From contig NZ_CABVHQ010000035.1 of the NCBI RefSeq assembly GCF_902497895.1, positions 1 to 60,959 on the forward strand: a stretch of 60,959 bases of DNA. Reading direction: 5' to 3'. A program made the position numbers and the translations under genes. How positions within the stretch are numbered: position 1 is the stretch's first letter; every line of letters begins with the position of its first letter. Positions 29,996 to 38,642 of this stretch are shown piece by piece. The notes below the pieces were generated by a model, which did no database searches, was not told the origin of the DNA, and worked only from the letters and a program-made list of their open reading frames with translations. This stretch comes from Pseudomonas fluorescens. GTDB taxonomy: Bacteria > Pseudomonadota > Gammaproteobacteria > Pseudomonadales > Pseudomonadaceae.

Positions 29996-32706
29996 TGCGC
30001 TGCCTCCTGCAGACCGTCAACGGATTTACCAAAGATCGCCGGTGGAATACCGGCCAGACCGGCAGGCAACGCGACCAGGCCAGCACCCAACTCATCATTG
30101 ATCCGCAGCGGCAGACGCAGGGTCTGGCCGCCAACGTTCAGGCTGAGCAGGGCACCGTCGTTGACGCCCAGGCGATCCGCTTCGGATTTGGCCAGCGATA
30201 CGTAGGCGGCCGGTATGCGTTCCTGGACCGGATCGGCTTTGGAAGAGTTCTCTTCGCTGCCGAACAGGTGATAGAACGGCACCGCCTGCCAGGTACCTTG
30301 AGCCGGGTTGAATGCGCGCGGAACAGTGGTGAACCAGTTCAGCGAGTCACCCTGGCTTTCGATCAGGCGAGTGCCCGGATCGCCAGCGCGGATGTGACCA
30401 CCGACTTCGTCCTGGAACTTGTTCCAGGCTTGCGGCGAGTTCCAGCCCGGAGCCCAGGCGAACGGCACTTGCTGGCGCGGCTCGACGGAGCCCGAGTAGC
30501 CTTCCATGGAGAACGAGAACGCAGTGTCGTTGTCCTGGGAGGTACGCGGTTCATGCACGCTGATGTCGGCACGCATGGCGGTCCGGCCACTGTAACGCAG
30601 CGGTTCGCGGGCCAGTTTCAGGCCTTTGATGCGGAACGCGGCGGACGGTGCGGCGCTGACGATGCCGGCCAGTTGCGGGTTGCTGGCGGCGCAGGCAGCG
30701 GTGACATGGTCCAGTTGGGTCCAGTCCAGCGGCTGGCTCAGCAAGGTCGCGCGCAGGGCATGCAGCCAGCGCCAGCCTTCGTGAACCATGATGCTCGCGT
30801 CCAGGTACGTCGGGTCGAAGACCTGGAAGAAGCGCTGGGCGCGACCTTCCTGGCTGACCAGGGTACCGTCGCCTTCAGCGAAGCTGGCGGCTGGCAGAAC
30901 CAGGTGCGCGCGATCGCTGGTGGCGGTCTTCTGATGATCGGCGACGATCAGCACTTTTGCGGCGCTCAGGGCAGCATCGACCTTGGCCTTGTCGGTACGG
31001 GTGTACAGATCGTTTTCCAGCACGACGATGGCGTCGGCCTGGCCATCGATCACCGCTTGCAGGGCGGCGTCGAGCGATTCGCCACCGAGCATGGCCAGGC
31101 CGAGGCTGTTGGCCTCTGGCACGATCAGGCTGATGGAACCGTTCTTCTCGCGCAGCTTCAAGGCTTTGGCGATGTTCGCCGCGGCTTCGATCAGTGCTTT
31201 CGAACCCAGGGACGTACCGGCGATGATCAGCGGACGCTTGGCTGCGAGCAGGGCGTTGGCAATGCGCTGGGCCAGTTCGAGCGCTTCGCTGTCCAGGCCT
31301 TCAACGGCTGGAGCGCTGGCGTCGAGGGCGTGGGCCACGGCGAAACCGATGCGAGCCAGGTCGTCGGGAGCGGCGTGAACGCACTCTTCGGCGATATCGT
31401 CGAGCTTGGTTTCAGCCAGGCTGGCGATAAACAGCGGGTTCAGTGCGTTCTGGCCGATGTTCTTCACCGCGGCGTCGAGCCACGGTTGAACGCGCATGGC
31501 GTCGGCCATGTCTTCGGCCTTGCCCTTGACCGACTGACGCAGGGCCAGGGCCATGCGGGCAGCGGTCTGGGTCAGGTCTTCACCGAGGACGAAGATCGCG
31601 TCGTGGTCTTCGATGTCGCGCATGTTCGGGATCGGCAGCGGGCTGCTTTTCAGCACTTGCACGACTAGGCGGATGCGTTCCAGCTCAGAGGCTTCGATAC
31701 CCGAGTAGAAGTGCTCGGCACCCACCAGTTCGCGCAGGGCGTAGTTGCTTTCCAGGCTGGCGCGCGGCGAACCGATACCAACGATGTTGCGACCGCGCAG
31801 CAGCTCGGCGGCTTTATCCAGGGCTTCGTCGAGGGTCAGCTTGGCGCCGTTGGCCAGCAGTGGCTGACGTGGGCGATCCTTGCGGTTGACGTAGCCATAA
31901 CCGAAACGGCCACGGTCGCAGAGGAAGTACTGGTTCACCGAACCGTTGAAGCGGTTTTCGATGCGCCGCAGTTCACCATAGCGCTCGCCCGGGCTGATGT
32001 TGCAACCGCTGGAGCAGCCATGGCAGATGCTCGGCGAGAACTGCATGTCCCACTTGCGGTTGTAGCGCTCGGAGTGTGTCTTGTCGGTAAACACACCGGT
32101 CGGGCAGACCTCGGTGAGGTTGCCGGAGAACTCGCTTTCCAGGGTGCCGTCTTCAACGCGACCGAAGTACACGTTGTCGTGGGCGCCGAATACACCGAGG
32201 TCGGTGCCGCCGGCGTAGTCCTTATAGAAGCGTACGCAGCGGTAGCAGGCGATGCAGCGGTTCATCTCGTGGGAAATGAACGGGCCCAGTTGCTGGTTCT
32301 GGTGGGTACGCTTGGTGAAGCGATAACGGCGCTCGTTGTGGCCGGTCATCACCGTCATGTCTTGCAGGTGGCAGTGACCGCCTTCCTCGCAGACCGGGCA
32401 GTCGTGCGGGTGGTTGGTCATCAGCCATTCGACGACGCTGGCGCGAAACACCTTGGCTTCTTCGTCGTCGATGGAAATCCAGCTGCCGTCGGTGGCAGGG
32501 GTCATGCAGGACATGACGATACGACCACGCTTGTCGTTTTCGTCGGTGTACTGCTTGACCGCACACTGGCGACAGGCGCCAACGCTGCCGAGGGCGGGGT
32601 GCCAGCAGAAATAGGGGATGTCGAGGCCTAGCGACAGACACGCCTGTAACAGGTTGTCTGCCCCATCGACTTCGAGCGCTTTGCCGTCTACGTGGATAGT
32701 GGCCAT
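29992..32706 (-). CDS. nuoG: NADH-quinone oxidoreductase subunit G
   Basis: The 904-residue largest subunit. The N-terminal 2Fe-2S domain has CWHPALGSVGACRQCAVKQ, followed by the HCHLQDMT region of cluster N5 (histidine ligand), CIACYRCVRFYKDYAGG for N4, and CHGCSSGCNISPGERYGELR for the extra N7 cluster. A molybdopterin-oxidoreductase-like domain without cofactor role fills the rest. A 136-base gap with a strong hairpin separates it from nuoF, the only large internal gap in the operon apart from nuoB-nuoCD. Confidence 0.96.
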   Translation of the reverse strand: MATIHVDGKALEVDGADNLLQACLSLGLDIPYFCWHPALGSVGACRQCAVKQYTDENDKRGRIVMSCMTPATDGSWISIDDEEAKVFRASVVEWLMTNHPHDCPVCEEGGHCHLQDMTVMTGHNERRYRFTKRTHQNQQLGPFISHEMNRCIACYRCVRFYKDYAGGTDLGVFGAHDNVYFGRVEDGTLESEFSGNLTEVCPTGVFTDKTHSERYNRKWDMQFSPSICHGCSSGCNISPGERYGELRRIENRFNGSVNQYFLCDRGRFGYGYVNRKDRPRQPLLANGAKLTLDEALDKAAELLRGRNIVGIGSPRASLESNYALRELVGAEHFYSGIEASELERIRLVVQVLKSSPLPIPNMRDIEDHDAIFVLGEDLTQTAARMALALRQSVKGKAEDMADAMRVQPWLDAAVKNIGQNALNPLFIASLAETKLDDIAEECVHAAPDDLARIGFAVAHALDASAPAVEGLDSEALELAQRIANALLAAKRPLIIAGTSLGSKALIEAAANIAKALKLREKNGSISLIVPEANSLGLAMLGGESLDAALQAVIDGQADAIVVLENDLYTRTDKAKVDAALSAAKVLIVADHQKTATSDRAHLVLPAASFAEGDGTLVSQEGRAQRFFQVFDPTYLDASIMVHEGWRWLHALRATLLSQPLDWTQLDHVTAACAASNPQLAGIVSAAPSAAFRIKGLKLAREPLRYSGRTAMRADISVHEPRTSQDNDTAFSFSMEGYSGSVEPRQQVPFAWAPGWNSPQAWNKFQDEVGGHIRAGDPGTRLIESQGDSLNWFTTVPRAFNPAQGTWQAVPFYHLFGSEENSSKADPVQERIPAAYVSLAKSEADRLGVNDGALLSLNVGGQTLRLPLRINDELGAGLVALPAGLAGIPPAIFGKSVDGLQEAAQ

Positions 32707-32806
32707 GGTTCAAAGATCTTCGTTGGCCCGGTGTCAGCGGGCGTGGCTAATGGAATCTTGTTTGCGTGCGAATCAACACAGCCGTTAACGGCGTCATCGC
32801 ACGAAA

Positions 32807-32830
32807 GGCGAAGGGCACGGACCCTTCGCC
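32807..32830 (-). terminator. Hairpin in the nuoF-nuoG gap, possible attenuator
   Basis: A perfect 9-base stem GGCGAAGGG/CCCTTCGCC with a 6-base loop. On the minus strand it is followed by only three T residues (CTTTCG), so termination would be weak; it could instead stabilise or process the upstream message. Confidence 0.6.
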
Positions 32831-32842
32831 TTCTTTAAAGCG

Positions 32843-34198
32843 TTAAGCGCCGACTACGATCGGCCTTGCCAGGGGCGGGACGGTGGCGCTGGTGGACGCG
32901 ATACCGGCTTCGAACTCTGGACGGAAATATTTGATTGCGCTGCCCAATGGCTCCACGGCACCCGGTGCGTGAGCACAGAAAGTCTTGCCAGGGCCGAGGA
33001 AACCGACCAGACCCAACAGGGTCTCGATATCGCCGGCTTGCCCTTCGCCATGCTCGAGCGCCATCAGGAGCTTGACGCTCCATGGCAGACCGTCACGGCA
33101 CGGAGTGCAGAAGCCACAGGATTCGCGGGAGAAGAACTGTTCCATGTTGCGCAGCAGGGAGACCATGTTGACGCTGTCGTCCACGGCCATCGCCAGGCCG
33201 GTACCCATACGGGTGCCGACCTTGGCGATGCCACCGGCGTACATTTGTGCGTCCAGGTGCTCGGGCAGCAGGAACCCGGTACCGGCGCCGCCTGGCTGCC
33301 AGCACTTGAGCTTGAAGCCGTCGCGCATGCCACCGGCGTAGTCTTCGAACAGCTCGCGACCGGTGATGCCGAACGGCAGTTCCCAGAGGCCAGGGTTCTT
33401 CACTTTGCCGGAGAAGCCCATCAGCTTGGTGCCGTGGTCTTCGCTGCCTTCGCGAGCGAGGGCTTTGTACCAGTCAACGCCGTCGGCAATGATCGCCGGC
33501 ACGTTGCACAGGGTCTCGACGTTGTTCACGCAGGTCGGCTTGCCCCACACGCCAACGGCGGCCGGGAAGGGCGGCTTGGAGCGCGGGTTGGCGCGGCGGC
33601 CTTCGAGGGAGTTGATCAGTGCGGTTTCTTCACCGCAGATGTAACGCCCGGCGCCGGTGTGCACGAACAGTTCGAAGTCGAAACCGCTGCCCAGGATGTT
33701 CTTGCCCAGCAGGCCGGCGGCCTTGGCTTCTTCCACGGCACGGTTCAGGTGCTTGGCGGCGGTGGTGTATTCGCCACGCAGGAAGATGTAGCCACGGTAG
33801 GTTTTCAGCGCGCGAGCACTGATCAGCATGCCTTCGATCAGCAGATGGGGCAGTTGCTCCATCAGCATCCGGTCTTTCCAGGTGTTGGGCTCCATTTCAT
33901 CCGCGTTGCACAGCAGGTAGCGGATGTTGATGGATTCGTCCTTGGGCATCAGGCCCCACTTCACCCCCGTGGGGAAGCCCGCGCCGCCGCGACCCTTGAG
34001 ACCGGCGTCCTTGACGGTCTGGACGATATCGTCCTGAGACATATCGGCGAATGCCTTGCGCGCAGCGGCGTAGCCATTCTTGGCCTGGTACTCGTCGAGC
34101 CACACGGCTTCGCCGTCGTCACGCAGACGCCAGGTCAGCGGATGGGTTTCTGCGTTGCGCGCGATGCGGTTGGCAGGGCCGAATGAAGTCAGGGTCAT
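32843..34198 (-). CDS. nuoF: NADH-quinone oxidoreductase subunit F (NADH- and FMN-binding)
   Basis: The 451-residue entry point for electrons. LKGRGGAGFPTGVKWG binds NADH, CGEETALINSLEGRRANPRS and neighbouring residues bind FMN, and ESCGFCTPCRDG supplies ligands of cluster N3. The start overlaps the nuoE stop as ATGA. Confidence 0.97.
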   Translation of the reverse strand: MTLTSFGPANRIARNAETHPLTWRLRDDGEAVWLDEYQAKNGYAAARKAFADMSQDDIVQTVKDAGLKGRGGAGFPTGVKWGLMPKDESINIRYLLCNADEMEPNTWKDRMLMEQLPHLLIEGMLISARALKTYRGYIFLRGEYTTAAKHLNRAVEEAKAAGLLGKNILGSGFDFELFVHTGAGRYICGEETALINSLEGRRANPRSKPPFPAAVGVWGKPTCVNNVETLCNVPAIIADGVDWYKALAREGSEDHGTKLMGFSGKVKNPGLWELPFGITGRELFEDYAGGMRDGFKLKCWQPGGAGTGFLLPEHLDAQMYAGGIAKVGTRMGTGLAMAVDDSVNMVSLLRNMEQFFSRESCGFCTPCRDGLPWSVKLLMALEHGEGQAGDIETLLGLVGFLGPGKTFCAHAPGAVEPLGSAIKYFRPEFEAGIASTSATVPPLARPIVVGA

Positions 34199-34692
34199 AC
34201 GTAGCCCTCCAGCAGTTTGGCAACGCCGGCAGGCTGTACGTCACCGAAAGTGTCGTCGTCGATCATCAACGCCGGCGCCTTGTCGCAATTGCCGAGGCAG
34301 CAGACCGGCAGCAAGGTGAATCGACCGTCGGCGGTGGTCTGGCCCAGGCCGATGCCGATGTTGTCCTGCAGCTCGCTGACCACCGACTCGTGGCCGCCGA
34401 TGTAGCAGACCATGCTGTCGCAGACGCGAATGATGTGACGGCCCACCGGCTGACGGAAGATCTGGCTGTAGAAGGTCGCCACGCCTTCAACGTCGCTGGC
34501 CGGGATGCCGAGGATCTCGCCGATGGCGTAGAGCGCGCCATCCGGCACCCAGCCACGTTCCTTCTGGACGATCTTCAGGGCCTCGATCGACGCCGCGCGC
34601 GGGTCTTCGTAGTGATGCAGCTCGTGCTCGATGGCCGAGCGCTCGGTTTCGCTCAGGGCGAAACGGTCTGTCTGGATAAGCGTGCTATTCAT
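34195..34692 (-). CDS. nuoE: NADH-quinone oxidoreductase subunit E (2Fe-2S)
   Basis: A 165-residue thioredoxin-fold subunit with cluster N1a. The ligands are visible as CDSMVC (C-x4-C) and CLGNC (C-x3-C). Two bases separate it from nuoCD. Confidence 0.97.
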   Translation of the reverse strand: MNSTLIQTDRFALSETERSAIEHELHHYEDPRAASIEALKIVQKERGWVPDGALYAIGEILGIPASDVEGVATFYSQIFRQPVGRHIIRVCDSMVCYIGGHESVVSELQDNIGIGLGQTTADGRFTLLPVCCLGNCDKAPALMIDDDTFGDVQPAGVAKLLEGYV

Positions 34693-34694
34693 GC

Positions 34695-36479
34695 TTAGCG
34701 GTCCACGTCGGCCATAACGAAATCGATACTACCCAGGTACGCAATCAAGTCCGCGACCATGCTGCCTTTGATCACCGAAGGGATCTGCTGCAGGTGCGGG
34801 AAGCTTGGGGTACGAATCCGGGTGCGGTAGCTCATGGTGCCGCCATCGCTCGTCAGGTAATAACTGTTGATACCCTTGGTCGCTTCAATCATCTGGAAGG
34901 ATTCGTTGGCCGGCATCACCGGGCCCCACGAAACTTGCAGGAAGTGCGTGATCAGGGTTTCGATGTGCTGCAGCGTGCGCTCTTTCGGTGGCGGCGTGGT
35001 CAGCGGGTGATCCGCCTTGTACGCGCCTGCCGGCATATTGCGCATGCACTGGTCGATGATCTTGATGCTCTGGCGCATTTCTTCGACACGGACGATGCAG
35101 CGATCGTAGGCATCGCCATTGACCGCCAGCGGTACTTCGAACTCGAAGTTCTCGTAGCCGGAGTAAGGGCGGGCCTTGCGCAGGTCGAAATCACAGCCAG
35201 TGGAACGCAGGCCGGCACCGGTGACGCCCCATTCCAGGGCCTCTTTGGTGTTGTAGGCGGCGACGCCAATGGTCCGGCCACGCAGGATACTGTTGTCGAG
35301 GGCCGCTTTCTGGTATTCGTCGAGGCGTTTTGGCAGCCATTCGACGAAGTCTTTCACCAGCTTTTCCCAGCCGCGCGGCAGGTCGTGGGCGACGCCACCG
35401 ATGCGGTACCAGGCCGGGTGCAGACGGAAACCGGTGATGGCTTCGATCACCGTGTAGGCTTTCTGCCGGTCGGTGAAGGTGAAGAACACCGGGGTCATGG
35501 CGCCGACGTCCTGGATATAGGTACCCAGGAACAGCAGGTGGCTGGTGATCCGGAAGAACTCGGCCATCATGATGCGGATGGTGTCGACCTTGTCCGGAAC
35601 CTTGATGCCCGCCAGCTTTTCGACCGCAAGCACGTACGGCAGGTTGTTCATCACCCCGCCGAGGTAATCGATCCGGTCGGTGTACGGGATGAAACTGTGC
35701 CAGGACTGGCGCTCGGCCATTTTTTCGGCGCCACGGTGGTGGTAACCGACGTCCGGCACGCAGTCGACGATCTCTTCACCGTCCAGTTGCAGAATGATAC
35801 GGAACGCACCGTGAGCCGAAGGGTGGTTCGGGCCCAGGTTGAGGAACATGTAGTCCTCGTTGGCACCGGAGCGCTTCATGCCCCAGTCTTCCGGTTTGAA
35901 ACGCGCCGATTCTTCTTCCAGCTGTTGCTTGGCCAGGGTCAGGCTGAACGGATCGAACTCGGTGGCACGGGCCGGGAAGTCCTTGCGCAGCGGGTGACCT
36001 TCCCAGGTCGGCGGCATCATGATCCGGGTCAGGTGCGGGTGGCCGGCAAAGTCGATGCCGTACATGTCCCACACTTCACGCTCGTACCAGTTGGCGTTCG
36101 GCCAGATTCCGGTCACGGTCGGTACGCTGAGGTCGCTCTCGGACAAGGCGACCTTGATCATTACGTCACTATTACGTTCGATCGACATCAAGTGATAGAA
36201 CACAGTGAAGTCGGCGCCGCTCGGCAGCCCGTTGCGCTTGGTGCGCAGACGCTCGTCCACGCCATGCAGGTCATAGAGCATGACGTACGGCTTGGGCAGT
36301 TTGCGCAGGAAGGTCAGGACTTCGACGAGTTTGGCACGGGTAACCCAAAGCACCGGCATGCCGGTGCGGGTGGCCTGGGCGGAAAACGCCTCAGGGCCAA
36401 AACGATTGTTCAGTTCGACGACCACATCTTGGTCGTCTGCCTTATAAGGCGGGATGTACAGAGCACTGCCTGTAGTCAT
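34695..36479 (-). CDS. nuoCD: NADH-quinone oxidoreductase fused subunit C/D
   Basis: A 594-residue natural fusion of the 30-kDa (C) and 49-kDa (D) subunits, as in E. coli and other Pseudomonas. The C part ends near YEREVWDMYGIDFAGHPHL and RKDFPA; the D part begins around NEDYMFLNLGPNHPSAHG, with the quinone-site histidine motif, and ends QIPSVIKGSMVADLIAYLGS IDFVMADVDR. It forms the quinone pocket with NuoB and NuoH. Confidence 0.97.
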   Translation of the reverse strand: MTTGSALYIPPYKADDQDVVVELNNRFGPEAFSAQATRTGMPVLWVTRAKLVEVLTFLRKLPKPYVMLYDLHGVDERLRTKRNGLPSGADFTVFYHLMSIERNSDVMIKVALSESDLSVPTVTGIWPNANWYEREVWDMYGIDFAGHPHLTRIMMPPTWEGHPLRKDFPARATEFDPFSLTLAKQQLEEESARFKPEDWGMKRSGANEDYMFLNLGPNHPSAHGAFRIILQLDGEEIVDCVPDVGYHHRGAEKMAERQSWHSFIPYTDRIDYLGGVMNNLPYVLAVEKLAGIKVPDKVDTIRIMMAEFFRITSHLLFLGTYIQDVGAMTPVFFTFTDRQKAYTVIEAITGFRLHPAWYRIGGVAHDLPRGWEKLVKDFVEWLPKRLDEYQKAALDNSILRGRTIGVAAYNTKEALEWGVTGAGLRSTGCDFDLRKARPYSGYENFEFEVPLAVNGDAYDRCIVRVEEMRQSIKIIDQCMRNMPAGAYKADHPLTTPPPKERTLQHIETLITHFLQVSWGPVMPANESFQMIEATKGINSYYLTSDGGTMSYRTRIRTPSFPHLQQIPSVIKGSMVADLIAYLGSIDFVMADVDR

Positions 36480-36552
36480 GGTTTTTTATCGCTTTCGGTC
36501 AACGTAAAGAATGAAGCCAGTTTCTCGTTTCTTTGTAAGAACCAGAGCTGGA

Positions 36553-37227
36553 TCAGACTTCGTCGGGGCTGCGCAGGTTGGTTACCTGAATACGCTGTTC
36601 GCGGCGCTGTTCCTTTTGCGACGGCATCTCGGCGCGGTACACGCCTTGATCACCAACGACCCAGGAAAGTGGGCGACGCTCCTGGCCAATCGATTCCTGC
36701 AACAGCATCAAGCCTTGCAGGAATGCTTCAGGGCGGGGCGGGCAGCCAGGCACGTAGACGTCCACGGGCAGGAACTTGTCCACCCCTTGAACGACGGAGT
36801 AGATGTCGTACATGCCACCGGAGTTGGCGCACGAACCCATGGAGATAACCCATTTCGGTTCGAGCATTTGCTCGTAGAGACGCTGAATGATCGGCGCCAT
36901 CTTGATGAAGCAGGTTCCGGCAATAACCATGAAATCCGCCTGACGCGGCGATGCCCGGATAACCTCGGCGCCAAAGCGTGCGATGTCATGGGGCGCCGTG
37001 AAGGCGGTAGTCATTTCCACGTAGCAGCACGAAAGGCCGAAGTTGTACGGCCACAGGGAGTTTTTACGTCCCCAGTTGACCGTGCTGTTCAGCACGTCTT
37101 CGAGCTTGCCCATGAAAATGTTTTTGTGGACTTGATCTTCTAACGGATCGGAAACGGTTTCCCGTTCGCCGATCGGGTACTGCTCGTTAGGAGCATCCGG
37201 GTCGATCCTGGTGAGATTGTATTGCAT
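36553..37227 (-). CDS. nuoB: NADH-quinone oxidoreductase subunit B (cluster N2)
   Basis: A 224-residue subunit carrying the terminal 4Fe-4S cluster. The tandem cysteines are in LSCCYVEMT, with the others in SMGSCANSGG and VPGCPPRPEA. I chose the ATG at 37227 (MQYNLTRIDPD), the start familiar from P. aeruginosa; a TTG two codons upstream is possible. A 73-base gap separates it from nuoCD. Confidence 0.97.
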   Translation of the reverse strand: MQYNLTRIDPDAPNEQYPIGERETVSDPLEDQVHKNIFMGKLEDVLNSTVNWGRKNSLWPYNFGLSCCYVEMTTAFTAPHDIARFGAEVIRASPRQADFMVIAGTCFIKMAPIIQRLYEQMLEPKWVISMGSCANSGGMYDIYSVVQGVDKFLPVDVYVPGCPPRPEAFLQGLMLLQESIGQERRPLSWVVGDQGVYRAEMPSQKEQRREQRIQVTNLRSPDEV

Positions 37228-37237
37228 CGCCAAAGCC

Positions 37238-37651
37238 TCATTGTTTCAGCTTCGCTTGCCGCTTACGACGACCTTCCGGAGCCCAATCAAGTGCCCCCAC
37301 TCGCCAAAGGTAGACAAGACCTGCCAACAGAATTGCTATGAAAACGAGAGCTTCGACAAATCCGGTCCAGCCGCTTTCGCGGACGGACACAGACCAGGCA
37401 AAGAGAAAGAGGGCTTCGATATCGAAGATCACGAACAGCATCGCGACCAGATAGAATTTGGCTGAGAGCCGCAAGCGGGCGCCACCGGTAGGCAGCATGC
37501 CGGACTCGAACGGTTCGTTTTTACTGCGGCCCCAGGCTTTTGAGCCGAGCAGGCTGGAAACACCGAGCATGAAGGCACAAAGGCCGCCGACACCCAGAAG
37601 GAAAATGGCAAAGCCCCAGTTGTGGGCCATGAGTCCTGTCGCTTCGGGCAT
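37238..37651 (-). CDS. nuoA: NADH-quinone oxidoreductase subunit A, first gene of the operon
   Basis: A 137-residue three-helix membrane subunit. The start MPEATGLMAHNWGF at 37651 is preceded by AAGGATT; the reading frame is open for 61 more residues upstream, but that part lacks membrane protein character. KFYLVAMLFVIFDIEALFLF contains the conserved acidic residues of the second helix. The nuo operon is transcribed from here toward 22.7 kb. Confidence 0.95.
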   Translation of the reverse strand: MPEATGLMAHNWGFAIFLLGVGGLCAFMLGVSSLLGSKAWGRSKNEPFESGMLPTGGARLRLSAKFYLVAMLFVIFDIEALFLFAWSVSVRESGWTGFVEALVFIAILLAGLVYLWRVGALDWAPEGRRKRQAKLKQ

Positions 37652-38170
37652 GCTGGTAATCCTTAACAGAGAGCAAAGGTCTCTGAGCTTGAAAAGAAAT
37701 AAAGCAGTGACGATATGTCGCAGCGCAATCAATCTCGCTGATTTTATGGCTAAACACCGTGCAAGTAAATTTTCTAAAGCGAAATTATTTAGCGGAATAA
37801 GGACATCAGGTGCCTCCGAGCCCACGCAGCCCATACGTTGCGGGCATTAGGCGGGGTTTTGTTAATTATGTTTTGTGAGCGATGTAACGAACAGCATCAG
37901 CGTAAATGATAATCAATATTGTTTGTCGTGGCTTTTAAACTGTTATTCGCGATGAGGGCCAGGAAGTTGCCGTTACATACCCTTTAGCGCAAGTTGTGAG
38001 CCTAGCCTTTTTAACCTTTTTTTTCGGACCGGATACTGCGTTTGGTCAATTTTTTGTGGTGCTGGGTGACAGCCTGGCAGGTGCGCAGGCGCTTGTGTGA
38101 GGGGTAAGCCTGATACAAGTCTCGGCGCAGGGGAATCCGACTTTGGATGTAATGTTCTACTCCGAATGCC
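37652..38170. promoter_or_regulatory. nuo upstream region with no gene seen
   Basis: About 520 bases without a supportable coding sequence, relatively AT-rich and therefore likely to hold the nuo promoter(s). The only clear element is a Fur-box-like site at 37902-37920. Poly-T runs near 38010-38035 lack a convincing hairpin. Confidence 0.5.
37902..37920. promoter_or_regulatory. Fur-box-like sequence upstream of nuoA
   Basis: GTAAATGATAATCAATATT matches the 19-bp Fur consensus GATAATGATAATCATTATC at 15 positions. It lies about 250 bases upstream of the nuoA start. Complex I is a major user of iron-sulfur clusters, so iron control is plausible; a small Fur-controlled RNA is an alternative target. 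Confidence 0.5.
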
Positions 38171-38440
38171 ACCACTCACCCCAACCCTCGCCCCTTTGGG
38201 GTATAGGTATCCACACATCTTTTAAGGCTGCCGAATACTGTGGCGAGGGGGCTTGCTCCCGTTCGGCTGCGCAGCAGTCGTAAAACCGGCGGATGCGTTC
38301 TACCTGGAAAACCGCGATAGCCGGTTTTAGGGCCGCTTCGCGACCCGGCGGGGGCAAGCCCCCTCGCCACAGGTAAGGTGTTCGACCAGCGAGATGTGTA
38401 GATACCTATGCCCTTTGGGGAGAGGGTTGGGGTGAGAGGT
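38171..38440. repeat. Composite 270-bp inverted repeat with a REP doublet nested inside
   Basis: Outer arms of about 50 bases run from ACCACTCACCCCAACCCTCG to CACACATCT (38171-38220) and back as AGATGTGTAGATACCT to GGGTTGGGGTGAGAGGT (38392-38440). Inside, 38239-38371 is a TGTGGCGAGGGGGCTTGC-type REP doublet. The outer arms contain the widespread CTCACCCCAACCCTC repeat. No gene is present. Confidence 0.85.
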
Positions 38441-38543
38441 GGTTCTTGAGTCAGGCGCACAACCCGAAGCGATCCTTGTGAGCAATGAGCTCAATCTGGA
38501 GCACATAGGTTAGAGAAACCATGCCGAGCCCTGAATCCCAGGC

Positions 38544-38571
38544 AAAAAAACGCCCCGAACCAGTCGGGGCG
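38544..38571 (-). terminator. Intrinsic terminator after aceA
   Basis: On the minus strand: stem CGCCCCGA/TCGGGGCG with a 5-base loop followed by seven T residues, about 70 bases after the aceA stop. Confidence 0.92.
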
Positions 38572-38642
38572 TTAGATAGGCGGCATTGCAGTTAGCTTTC
38601 TACTCGGTCCGCAATGGCCGTTTGCTCATGCTGCGAAGTCGA

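Noticed and set aside
38010..38035. Intrinsic terminator with a T-rich run upstream of nuo
   Set aside because: The T runs are not preceded by a stable stem on either strand.
38171..38440. CRISPR array
   Set aside because: The repeated segments are one inverted pair around a REP, not regularly spaced direct repeats, and no cas gene is present in the window.
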